In this document: piece after piece, positions 54,968 through 63,030 of the stretch
Layout: the number at the start of each line of letters is the position of its first letter
Position numbering within the stretch: position 1 is the stretch's first letter
NCBI GenBank assembly: GCA_021731365.1
Contig: JAKFXL010000016.1
Span: 124,001 to 188,000 of the forward strand
From: Gammaproteobacteria bacterium
Lineage (GTDB): Bacteria > Pseudomonadota > Gammaproteobacteria > Tenderiales > Tenderiaceae
Direction: 5' to 3'
Length of the DNA: 64,000 bases
The notes under the pieces: generated by a model
What the model was told of the DNA's origin: nothing
Databases searched by the model: none
The model's input: the letters and a program-made list of their open reading frames with translations, nothing else
Made by a program: the position numbers and the translations under genes

Positions 54968-57092
54968 TTCCCGCGCCTCCGCTCGTCTCTTTTATCTTCG
55001 CCTGGGCGCGGTAGCGTGCCAGCGCTGCCACACCTTCAGCCATGCGTTTTTCCCACGCATCGGCGGAGTTAATATCTGGCCGACGGCCACGCTCGTTCTT
55101 GAACAGCAAGGCGCGTTTTGCCAGATCGCGGGCTTCGTCCTCGGGGATGCTCACCTTCTTGGCGGCAATGCTGGCCTGTACTTGGCGCAGTGACTTCTCA
55201 TCCATCGCCTTCGCCAGCACCGCATAGGCGGCATCGAAGGGATTGATGCGGTCGATCAGATCAATATCCAGGTCGCGCACATTCACAAACTTGCGCACGC
55301 CATCTATCAAAGCCGTATTGCCTTGCACTGTGCTATCGCCCGTACCCCCAACATTCGCATCGGCCTGAGCCAACGCCAACTTGGCCTGCTGGGTGATGTT
55401 CATGGCGGCAATCGCGTGTTGGCGGATCGCCTCCTGGTCGACATCGCTCAACTCCGGGTAACGCTCGCGCACGATCTTGCCCATGCGCGACTGGGTCAGC
55501 TCTTCGGGCAGGGTATTTTCCTTGTCGAACAGACCTCGCTCCAGCGCGACCTTGTCCTGCAAGAAACTGGTGACGACTTCGTTCAAGTCCTCTTTGCAGA
55601 TGCGCGTAGCCTCCGGGCTTTGCGGTGTTGTCAGCCCGTTGATCTCGACGTGAATCTGGCCGGTATCCTTGTTCACCCCAATGTTATGGCCACTCTCCCT
55701 GTAGCCCGCCTCACCATAATCGAAGCCATCCTTCGGACCACTGTTTTTAGGTGTGAACTCATAGCGCGGCGCCAGCACCTGCTCCATCAACAGGCTGGCG
55801 GAGATTGCCTTGAGCATGTCGTTCACCGCCTCGGCCACGGCGGCCTGGTCGGCAGCGGGTTCGGCGATCAGATTGGTGAAGCGTGAGCGCTCCTTGCCCT
55901 CGGCGTCGCGGGTGGCGCGACCAATGATCTGCACGATTTCGGTCAGACTACTGCGGTAGCCAATGGTCAGCGCATGTTCGCACCAGATCCAATCGAAGCC
56001 CTCCTTCGCCATGCCCAGCGCGATGATGACATCAACGTGGTCGCGGTTATTTTTCTGCGCTGGATCTTTCAGCGCCGCCAGCACACGGGAACGCATGGTC
56101 AGGTCGCTGTCATCCACCAGGTCCGCCACCTTCAGTATGCGGCCATCCTGGGTCTGTATCTGGTGGAAACTGGTGGCAGGATCGACCCCTTTCCACTGAC
56201 CCAGGCCGTGCATGATTTCGTTTACCTCGCGCTCCTTGTCTTTCAGACTTTCGCGGGCATTCACATTGGGAATGTGGACGATGGTTTTCAGTGCCGGGTC
56301 CAACACCTTGGTGAGGGCCTTCACGTAAGGGCCGGTGTAAAAGAAGTAACCGATATCCAGCGACTTGAGCCACTGATAACCATTAAGCTGCTCGTAGTAG
56401 GTGTAGGTGATCGTCTCAAACCGGGCCTCATCCGCTGGCCCCAGCACCGCCTCGCTGTCGCCACGGAAGTAGGAGCCGGTCATGGCCACCAGATGTACTT
56501 TGTCGCGGGTGATGAACGCGCCCAACTGATTGCCCAGCACGTTACCTGGATTGCTGGAGACGTGATGGAACTCGTCAATCGCGATCAGGCGGTTATCAAA
56601 TGCCGCAATGCCCAGCTCCTCCACCGCAAAGCGGAAGGTGGCATGGGTGCAGACCAACGTCTGGTCGCTGCTGGCCAAAAATTGGCGCACCGCGTCCACC
56701 TTGGACTTGGCCACGCGTGGCTCATCCACGCCGGGGGCGTTGCACAGGTTCCACTGCGGAGCCACCTGCCAATCCCAATAAAAGCCCTGCTGGCTCAGCG
56801 GTTCATCGGCAAAACTGCTGCCAATGGAACGCTCCGGCACCACTATAATGGCCTGCTGCACGCCTTGGTTGTTGAGCTTATCCAGCGCGATAAACATCAG
56901 CGCGCGGGACTTGCCCGATGCTGGCGGCGATTTGATCAGCAGATACTGTTCACCACGCTTGGCATAGGCGCGCTCCTGCATGGCGCGCATCCCCAGTTCG
57001 TTGGCCTTGCTGGATGCACCGGTGCGCGCCGTGGTGATGGATACCGACGGCACGGTGTAGGTATTGGTCGGGCTGACAGACTTATCGCTCAT
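54960..57092 (-). CDS. Superfamily 2 DEAD/DEAH-type helicase
   Basis: This protein of about 710 residues contains YLLIKSPPASGKSRALM (Walker A, about 52-66), IAIDEFHHVSS (motif II, DEFH), LVAMTGSYFRGD (motif III) and IIGRATRDAEG (motif VI). The C-terminal third has no known domain. It resembles helicase subunits of restriction systems. The longer frame starting at 57200 reads through the RhuM 3' end; ATG 57092, in the 11-base overlap with RhuM, is the natural start. No nuclease motif is seen in it, so cutting may depend on the GIY-YIG protein. Confidence 0.85.
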   Translation of the reverse strand: MSDKSVSPTNTYTVPSVSITTARTGASSKANELGMRAMQERAYAKRGEQYLLIKSPPASGKSRALMFIALDKLNNQGVQQAIIVVPERSIGSSFADEPLSQQGFYWDWQVAPQWNLCNAPGVDEPRVAKSKVDAVRQFLASSDQTLVCTHATFRFAVEELGIAAFDNRLIAIDEFHHVSSNPGNVLGNQLGAFITRDKVHLVAMTGSYFRGDSEAVLGPADEARFETITYTYYEQLNGYQWLKSLDIGYFFYTGPYVKALTKVLDPALKTIVHIPNVNARESLKDKEREVNEIMHGLGQWKGVDPATSFHQIQTQDGRILKVADLVDDSDLTMRSRVLAALKDPAQKNNRDHVDVIIALGMAKEGFDWIWCEHALTIGYRSSLTEIVQIIGRATRDAEGKERSRFTNLIAEPAADQAAVAEAVNDMLKAISASLLMEQVLAPRYEFTPKNSGPKDGFDYGEAGYRESGHNIGVNKDTGQIHVEINGLTTPQSPEATRICKEDLNEVVTSFLQDKVALERGLFDKENTLPEELTQSRMGKIVRERYPELSDVDQEAIRQHAIAAMNITQQAKLALAQADANVGGTGDSTVQGNTALIDGVRKFVNVRDLDIDLIDRINPFDAAYAVLAKAMDEKSLRQVQASIAAKKVSIPEDEARDLAKRALLFKNERGRRPDINSADAWEKRMAEGVAALARYRAQAKIKETSGGAGNG

Positions 57093-57144
57093 GCTTTTTT
57101 CCCTTCGTCGGTTTCTTCGTGGGCTTGGCCGCTGCCGTGATCTT
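57082..57144 (-). repeat. Gene-end repeat, copy at RhuM/helicase junction
   Basis: The last about 20 codons of RhuM (ITAAAKPTKKPTKGKK) match the last codons of the methyltransferase gene at 58131-58198. The most conserved part is a 23-base block, 21 of 23 identical. Each copy ends over the start codon of the next gene. Confidence 0.65.
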
Positions 57145-58134
57145 GGCACGACGCTCAACACGCTTTTCCAGCTGCTCGATCTCCTGCAAATCTGCCGCAT
57201 CTGCTTCCAGCGCCTCAGTGGTGCGGCGATGGTGATCGAAGGTCTCGTAGCGTGTGTGGGCGATGCTCACCATTTCATCATGGCGGATCGAGCCGGAATT
57301 CTGCAAAACCGCCTGCCCGTTGAACGCCAACATCCCGTCCACATGGCTGCGCCAAAAATCCAGTGTCAGGTCGTGCCGCTGTTTCACCCTTAGCTCGGCC
57401 TGTTCCAGAAAAATAACAACCAGCCGATTGAGGGTGTCGATCTCATCTTCCGAGAGGTAATTCTTGGCGACGACAACATCCTGCTTGCGCACGCGCGAGC
57501 CGCGAAAGTGGGTGAGCGACATATTCGGGCTGTCCGGGTCTGCGCGCTTCACGATCAGATCGGCGGCGGTGTGGCCGGCGGCAGCAAAAAGCAGCTTGTT
57601 CTGTACCTCGGCGAAAAAAATCTGGGTCTCTTTTTCCGTGATGCGGTAATCCGAGCTCAGGGCGAAAAGGTCGCGGACCTTTTGATAAAAGCGCTTCTCC
57701 GAGGCCCGTATCTCGCGGATGCGCGCCAGCAGTTCGTCGAAATAATCCCAAGCCCCCGGGTTCTTGAGTCGCTCATCGTCCATGACAAAACCCTTCACCA
57801 GAAACTCCTTCAGGTGTCGGGTCGCCCACTGGCGAAACTGGGTGCCGCGTGGCGAGCGGATGCGGTAGCCGATGGCCAGAATCAGCTCCAGATGGTAGAG
57901 CTGTGTGCGGTAGTTCTTGCCATCGGCGGCAGTTGTCAAGGAATCCTTGACAACTGAACCCGGGTTCAACTCCCCCTCGGAAAAGATATTTTTTGCGTGG
58001 AGCGAGACGTTTTGCTTAGTGGTCTGGAACAGCTCGGCGATTTCAAGCTGGCTCAGCCAGATGCTGTCGGCCTCCACCCGCAGATTGATGCGGGTTTGGC
58101 CATCGTCGGAGGTGTAAATAATCAGGCTGCTCAT
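57082..58134 (-). CDS. RhuM family protein
   Basis: This 350-residue protein contains VEADSIWLSQLEIAELFQTT and NVSLHAKNIFSEGEL, then DGKNYRTQLYHLELILAIGYR, SPRGTQFRQWATRHLKEFLV and GFVMDDERLK. This is the RhuM signature; family members are found in pathogenicity islands and in many defence operons, and the biochemical role is not established. The basic C-terminal tail resembles that of the methyltransferase. It overlaps the methyltransferase gene by 4 bases and the helicase gene by 11. Confidence 0.88.
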   Translation of the reverse strand: MSSLIIYTSDDGQTRINLRVEADSIWLSQLEIAELFQTTKQNVSLHAKNIFSEGELNPGSVVKDSLTTAADGKNYRTQLYHLELILAIGYRIRSPRGTQFRQWATRHLKEFLVKGFVMDDERLKNPGAWDYFDELLARIREIRASEKRFYQKVRDLFALSSDYRITEKETQIFFAEVQNKLLFAAAGHTAADLIVKRADPDSPNMSLTHFRGSRVRKQDVVVAKNYLSEDEIDTLNRLVVIFLEQAELRVKQRHDLTLDFWRSHVDGMLAFNGQAVLQNSGSIRHDEMVSIAHTRYETFDHHRRTTEALEADAADLQEIEQLEKRVERRAKITAAAKPTKKPTKGKKHER

Positions 58135-58198
58135 GCGCTCTTCCCCTTTATCGCCTTTTTGGTGGGTTTAGTCTTGGCCGCCGCCGTCATCTTGGTAT
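58131..58198 (-). repeat. Gene-end repeat, copy at methyltransferase/RhuM junction
   Basis: This encodes the methyltransferase tail MTAAAKTKPTKKAIKGK and overlaps the RhuM start. It pairs with the copy at 57082-57144. The shared basic tail may help both proteins bind DNA or each other, or may simply be left from a duplication at the gene junction. Confidence 0.65.
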
Positions 58199-60932
58199 AA
58201 AGCTCAAACAGTTTTTCCAGCCGCTCGGTGTCGTTCTTGAAGCGGCGACCGATGTAGATGCGCTCCAGCACCTCGTCGTTGCGCTCGTGGGCGCGGCGCA
58301 GGTTCTCTGGCATTTTGTCCGGGGCGTAGAGGTCAGCAATGGTGGCGGGAAAATGCGCTTCGCGCGCCAGCAGGATGTTTTTGGCGCAGGCGGTCAGGTC
58401 GGCTTTGTTTTGCTCGGTGAGCAGCGGCACGGGGAAGGTATTCCAGCCGAGGGTGTTGGAATACGAAAAATCTGTGCGCATCCGCACACAGACTGTACCA
58501 ATCCAGACCCAGTGCAGACGCGAGGCGATGAGGGCCATGTTCCAGAGGGGGGCATCGTAGAGGGCGAAGTTTCGGTCGCCGATGATTGTTCCACCTTCGA
58601 TCAAACCCACGGGTAAGTAGGGGCGATTTTCTGAACTTACGCGTGGCACGACGATGGTGGTTTTGCTGGATTGATGCCGTATTTCGGAAAACCGATGCGG
58701 TGAGTCTGCTTCGCTTTGCGTTTGCTTTTTGGTGCTGCTCAAACGCATTTGGCGCACATTCTCAAGACGCTTTTGAATATCAGGAATTTCGACCGCTTGC
58801 TCTACGTCGTCATCATTCAACCACAAGCAAAAACGCTGCTTGCCGTTGATAAATTCTTCAGAATTGGAAAAATTTCGGATAAAGATTTTTGCTTTTGGAA
58901 AGTTTTGAATTAGTTGTTCTTTTTCTTGGTAGTCAAGGAATAAGTATCCCCCATCTACAGGCTTAGATCCAAAGTCCATCCCAGCCTGCCCACTTAAAGG
59001 ACGAGCTACCTTATCCACAACCACATCAGCACCCGCCACCAAATAAGCGTTGATAAAGTCCGTTTGCCTCTCAAGTATTGCACCGTCGTCAGTCACAGAA
59101 AATAATCGGTGTGCCTTTCCTGTTTGACTGGTAATACCAACAATCACAACGGTCACGCCAGCGTTATGACTGGCTAAATTATTCCATTTGAACGAGGTAT
59201 GGGCGAAATGAATAACGTGCCTTATACCAAATACCAGCGGCCAAAGAATCGGCACTTGCTGCCCTTGGCAAATCGAATTGGTGGACACAAAAGCGGCGGA
59301 GGCTTTGGTCTTGGTGCCGTAATCGGCAGCCTTCATGAGCCAGCCCGCCACATAATCCAGTGACTTCCAGTTCTTGGTGCGGTTGGCGAAGATAGCTTGC
59401 AAATCGGCTTTCTGTTCATCCGTCTGCCAAGTGGAACCCAAATACGGCGGATTGCCGCAGATGTATGTCTCCCCACCTTCGTTCTCAAAATCAATCTCCG
59501 CCTGATCTAGCGGCGTGCTAAACAGATCATCTGCCACCAGCTTTACGCCTGTGCCCGTAGGTCGGCAGAGACTCAGCCAATCCAGCCGCAGCGCATTACC
59601 GCAAACAATCCAGTTCTGCGCATCCAGCGGCAGGAACTCTGCCAACGCATCCTTCTGTCCGCGATAGAGCACGTCGCACTGGAACTCGGCAATGATCAGC
59701 GCCAGGCGCGCAATCTCCGCCGGAAAGTCACGTAGTTCGATGCCCCGGTAGTTGGTCAGCGGTATCTCGCTACCCAGATGCGGCTCGCCCCGGCGGCGGT
59801 TGATCTCCGCCTCGATCTCGCGCATCTGTTTGTAGGCGATGACCAGGAAGTTGCCGGAGCCGCAGGCCGGATCAAACACACGGATACGCGCCATGCGTTT
59901 GCGTAGATTCAGCAGTTTGGTTTTGTTGTCGCCCGCCGCGTCGAGTTGCGCACGCAGCTCATCCAGAAACAGCGGGTTTAATACCTTGAGGATGTTGGGC
60001 ACGCTGGTGTAGTGCATGCCCAATGCACCGCGCTCTTCGTCGTCGGCCACGGCCTGAATCATGCTGCCGAAGATGTCGGGGTTGATCTGCTTCCAGTTCA
60101 GGTTGCCGGCATGGATCAGGTAGGTGCGGGCCATGCGGGTGAAGCGCGGCACATCGGTACTGCCGGAGAAGAGGCCGCCGTTTACATAGGGGAAACCATT
60201 GGCCCAGTTGGGCAAGCGGGGCTGAGCTACGGTTCGTTCGTCAGGGTTAGTCTTGATGTTCATGGCGCGGAATATTTCGGACAACACCTCATGGGTGTTG
60301 GATCCATCGCGATCGCTCATTTGTTCGATGGTGTGAGTGAACAGGCCCTCGCCTTTGAATATGTCGGTATCTTCGGCAAAGAAACAGAACACCAGCCGCG
60401 CCATGAAATGATTCATGTCGTGGCGACGCTCTTCTTTGGTCCATTCCGGGTTTTCGCGCAGCAGTTCGACGTAGAGTTTGTTCAGTCGCCCGGTGGCGCG
60501 TACGTCGATGGGGTTGTCCTTGATCTCCTTGATGGTGGAGATACCGGCCAGTGATAAAAAGAAGCCGAAATGGTTGGGGAAATCCGGGTAGGCGCAGGCG
60601 ATGGTTTCGCCGCCAATCAGCTCTTCGGCCTCCAGGGTCTGGCCGTCGGTGGTGAGGATGAATTTGGCCTTGGCTTTGGTGGTGGCGGGGCTGGTGCGCA
60701 ACGCCTTGAGGGTTTCGCTAACACCGCCAGCTTCACACACGGCGAGATGGATGTTGTTGCGCTGGAGCACGCCACCGGGCACATCGGAGGCGTTGTTGTT
60801 ACCGGTACGCAGGCGCTTGAGTGCCGTCTCCTTATTGCCGAACGCGGCCAGAAACGCGAACGGAAACTCCGCCGCGTCGAAGGGCTGAAGGGCTAGGTCT
60901 GATATCGCTTCTTCGATCTCTACTGCATTCAT
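58131..60932 (-). CDS. MmeI-like class I DNA methyltransferase
   Basis: This 933-residue protein contains the SAM-binding motif VFDPACGSGNFLVIAYKQM (about 350-368) and the adenine-methylase motif CGNPPYLGS (about 491-499), followed by a target-recognition region (HFAHTSFKWNNLASHNAGVT) and C-terminal helices. The N-terminal third includes the helical spacer of MmeI-type enzymes (RHDMNHFMARLVFCFFAEDTD). I could not find a clear PD-(D/E)xK nuclease motif near the N-terminus, so it may be a methylase only, with helicase and GIY-YIG proteins restricting. It is the first gene of the operon. Confidence 0.85.
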   Translation of the reverse strand: MNAVEIEEAISDLALQPFDAAEFPFAFLAAFGNKETALKRLRTGNNNASDVPGGVLQRNNIHLAVCEAGGVSETLKALRTSPATTKAKAKFILTTDGQTLEAEELIGGETIACAYPDFPNHFGFFLSLAGISTIKEIKDNPIDVRATGRLNKLYVELLRENPEWTKEERRHDMNHFMARLVFCFFAEDTDIFKGEGLFTHTIEQMSDRDGSNTHEVLSEIFRAMNIKTNPDERTVAQPRLPNWANGFPYVNGGLFSGSTDVPRFTRMARTYLIHAGNLNWKQINPDIFGSMIQAVADDEERGALGMHYTSVPNILKVLNPLFLDELRAQLDAAGDNKTKLLNLRKRMARIRVFDPACGSGNFLVIAYKQMREIEAEINRRRGEPHLGSEIPLTNYRGIELRDFPAEIARLALIIAEFQCDVLYRGQKDALAEFLPLDAQNWIVCGNALRLDWLSLCRPTGTGVKLVADDLFSTPLDQAEIDFENEGGETYICGNPPYLGSTWQTDEQKADLQAIFANRTKNWKSLDYVAGWLMKAADYGTKTKASAAFVSTNSICQGQQVPILWPLVFGIRHVIHFAHTSFKWNNLASHNAGVTVVIVGITSQTGKAHRLFSVTDDGAILERQTDFINAYLVAGADVVVDKVARPLSGQAGMDFGSKPVDGGYLFLDYQEKEQLIQNFPKAKIFIRNFSNSEEFINGKQRFCLWLNDDDVEQAVEIPDIQKRLENVRQMRLSSTKKQTQSEADSPHRFSEIRHQSSKTTIVVPRVSSENRPYLPVGLIEGGTIIGDRNFALYDAPLWNMALIASRLHWVWIGTVCVRMRTDFSYSNTLGWNTFPVPLLTEQNKADLTACAKNILLAREAHFPATIADLYAPDKMPENLRRAHERNDEVLERIYIGRRFKNDTERLEKLFELYTKMTAAAKTKPTKKAIKGKSA

Positions 60933-61153
60933 GGGGCATCGTGCCTGTGTAACGTTTTGTTGGTATTTCCCGCAGGGAGTGGCTGCTGGCGCGGGGCTGC
61001 GGGAGATGGTTGTATATCGGGTTGCCGCTGTCGAGACTCTCTATCATCTGGGTGGAGAGGAGGAGATTCTGTGGCGGGTAGCCCGTTGTGATCCTGTTGT
61101 CAGGCGTGCTAAAAAAATGGCGTCACCATGGTATAGCATATGTAAACCATCTG

Positions 61154-63025
61154 CTACTGGCCAAAAACAGCGGCGTATTTTTGAAACCAGATCTGGGCCA
61201 TCAGGGCGTAGAGCAGGTTGACGTTGAGTGAGCTGGCGGGATTTTTAACCACGGATTCAAAGACGCCAAGCAGCTGCTGATTGTTGATCAGCCCCATCTC
61301 CTGGAGCCGGGTATCGGAGAGGATGGCGCGCACGGTGTGGTGCTGGTCGCGAATGATCTGGCCAAAAAAACCATCAAATATAATCTTCTTTTTGTTCCAG
61401 CAGACGCTGTCGGGCAGCCGTCCGGTCATGCTGCGGCGCAGTAGCCACTTGGGGTAGTTGTGGCGCAGCCAGAGGTCATCGGGGATGGCAAAGCTGAATT
61501 CGAGCAGACGCCGGTCAAAAAACGGGTGGCGTACCTCGATGCCAAACCCAGCGGCGGCTTGATGGTAGGAGCGTACCGAATTGATGGTGGATGTATTTGT
61601 CCACGCCTGATAACGGGCCTGTAGGGCGGGGTTGGTGAAGCGCGGGGCGTTTTTATCTGGGGTGTCGTTGCTGTTTTGCATCAACATCTGTCGGGCGGGT
61701 TCTGCCATCCAGGAGGGGAGGGTGGCGCTGGCGGGGCGGCCCAGTGCGGTGCGTAGGCCCCGTTTGATCGGGGTGGGGATCAGCGGTGTTACAAACAGGT
61801 GTAACAGTGTATTTAACAGCGGTAGCTGCATCTCTCTGCAACCGCTGACGGCCTCTTGAATGGCCCGCAGGTCACCACGCCGCAGGCGCTGTGAGTAGGT
61901 GAGGCTGTGGCCCCAGGTCATCTCATCACCACCGCTGCCGGTGAGCAGAACATCGGCACCTATCTCTTTGAGTAGTTTCATCTCGTCCAGATAGCGTGGG
62001 GAGCAGACGGTGCCGGGGTTGTCGAGTGTGGGGGCGTAGAGTTCCCGGAAGTCGAGTGCCAGATGCTGTTCTGCGGCCATGTAGTGGATGTGCGGTAGGT
62101 CGAGGTGCTGCTGCATCTCCTTGATGCGGTCGCTTTCGTCACAACTGGCGGTTTTCTGGTAGGTGTGGGAGATGACGGCGAGCTGTTGCGGGGTTGATTC
62201 CGTAAGCTGTTTGGCCAGGGCGGTGACGGAGGTGGAGTCCATGCCGCCGCTCATCTGTGTGGCGATGGTGGTGGCGGTTGAGCCCATGCGGTCGCTGACG
62301 TTGCGGGTGAGTATGGCTGTGAGCTGCGCTTCATAATCACCAATGGTGGGGTGGCGGATGGTGAAACTGGGGTCCAGTTGCCAGTAACGCTGGATGCGAA
62401 TGCTGTTGGCATCGGCCAGCAGTGAGTGCGCGGCGGGCAGCAGTTCGATACCTTCAAACATCGAACGGTGTGGGTCGGGCCAGCCACTCAGCCAGCAGGC
62501 CAGGGCGTATCGGTTGAGCTGTGCGGTGACGGCACGCTGTTGCAGCAGTTGGCTCCCGTCGGTGGCTATATATATAGCGTCACCCACCTGGGTATAGCTG
62601 AGGGTTCGCATATTCATCACATCCCGTGCGGCAAACAGGGTGCGCTTTTCTCTGTCCCAGAGGGCAAAGGCAAAATCGCCGATCAGGTGCGCCGGGCAGT
62701 GCTGGCCCCACTGGCGGTAGGCGGCGAGGATGAGCTCGGCGTCCGTGGGTTGGGCGGAGAGGGGCGTGGTGTGGAGCTGTTGTAACAGCTCTGGCCGGTT
62801 ATCGATACGGGCATCACAGATCAGCAGGTATTGGCCACAGGCGGAGAGCAGCGGGGCGGCGGCCAGGGGTGAGAGCGGCGCGCTGTGGTTGAGCTGTTGT
62901 GAAAAGGCCAGCGGCCCCTGGATGTGGGTGGTGCTGTTATCTGGCAGTGAGCGGGTGAAGGTATCAACAACATCGGCGCTTAAGGTTGCACCGCGCCAGT
63001 CAATGATCGCCGCAATGCCCGACAT
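61154..63025 (-). CDS. Asparagine-synthase-like lasso macrolactam synthetase
   Basis: This 623-residue protein has an N-terminal glutaminase-like domain and a C-terminal ATP-pyrophosphatase domain with TQMSGGMDSTSVTALAK (about residues 255-272). True asparagine synthases and the exosortase-linked amidotransferases start MCGI with catalytic Cys2; this one reads MSGIAAIIDWRG, so glutamine cannot be used. That is typical of lasso cyclases (McjC role), which adenylate the ring Asp/Glu and join it to Gly1. It lies 5 bases after the ABC ATPase gene and is separated from the B2 gene by the restriction island. No other function fits as well, given the exporter, B1 and B2 genes. Confidence 0.85.
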   Translation of the reverse strand: MSGIAAIIDWRGATLSADVVDTFTRSLPDNSTTHIQGPLAFSQQLNHSAPLSPLAAAPLLSACGQYLLICDARIDNRPELLQQLHTTPLSAQPTDAELILAAYRQWGQHCPAHLIGDFAFALWDREKRTLFAARDVMNMRTLSYTQVGDAIYIATDGSQLLQQRAVTAQLNRYALACWLSGWPDPHRSMFEGIELLPAAHSLLADANSIRIQRYWQLDPSFTIRHPTIGDYEAQLTAILTRNVSDRMGSTATTIATQMSGGMDSTSVTALAKQLTESTPQQLAVISHTYQKTASCDESDRIKEMQQHLDLPHIHYMAAEQHLALDFRELYAPTLDNPGTVCSPRYLDEMKLLKEIGADVLLTGSGGDEMTWGHSLTYSQRLRRGDLRAIQEAVSGCREMQLPLLNTLLHLFVTPLIPTPIKRGLRTALGRPASATLPSWMAEPARQMLMQNSNDTPDKNAPRFTNPALQARYQAWTNTSTINSVRSYHQAAAGFGIEVRHPFFDRRLLEFSFAIPDDLWLRHNYPKWLLRRSMTGRLPDSVCWNKKKIIFDGFFGQIIRDQHHTVRAILSDTRLQEMGLINNQQLLGVFESVVKNPASSLNVNLLYALMAQIWFQKYAAVFGQ

Positions 63026-63030
63026 GGTCG

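Noticed and set aside
60931-61221. Open frame between methyltransferase and cyclase genes
   Set aside because: It overlaps the cyclase 3' end, has no ribosome-binding site and resembles no family; treated as non-coding.
61154-63025. Ordinary asparagine synthase or exosortase-associated amidotransferase
   Set aside because: Catalytic Cys2 is replaced by Ser (MSGI), and B1, B2 and exporter genes are nearby, so lasso cyclase fits better.
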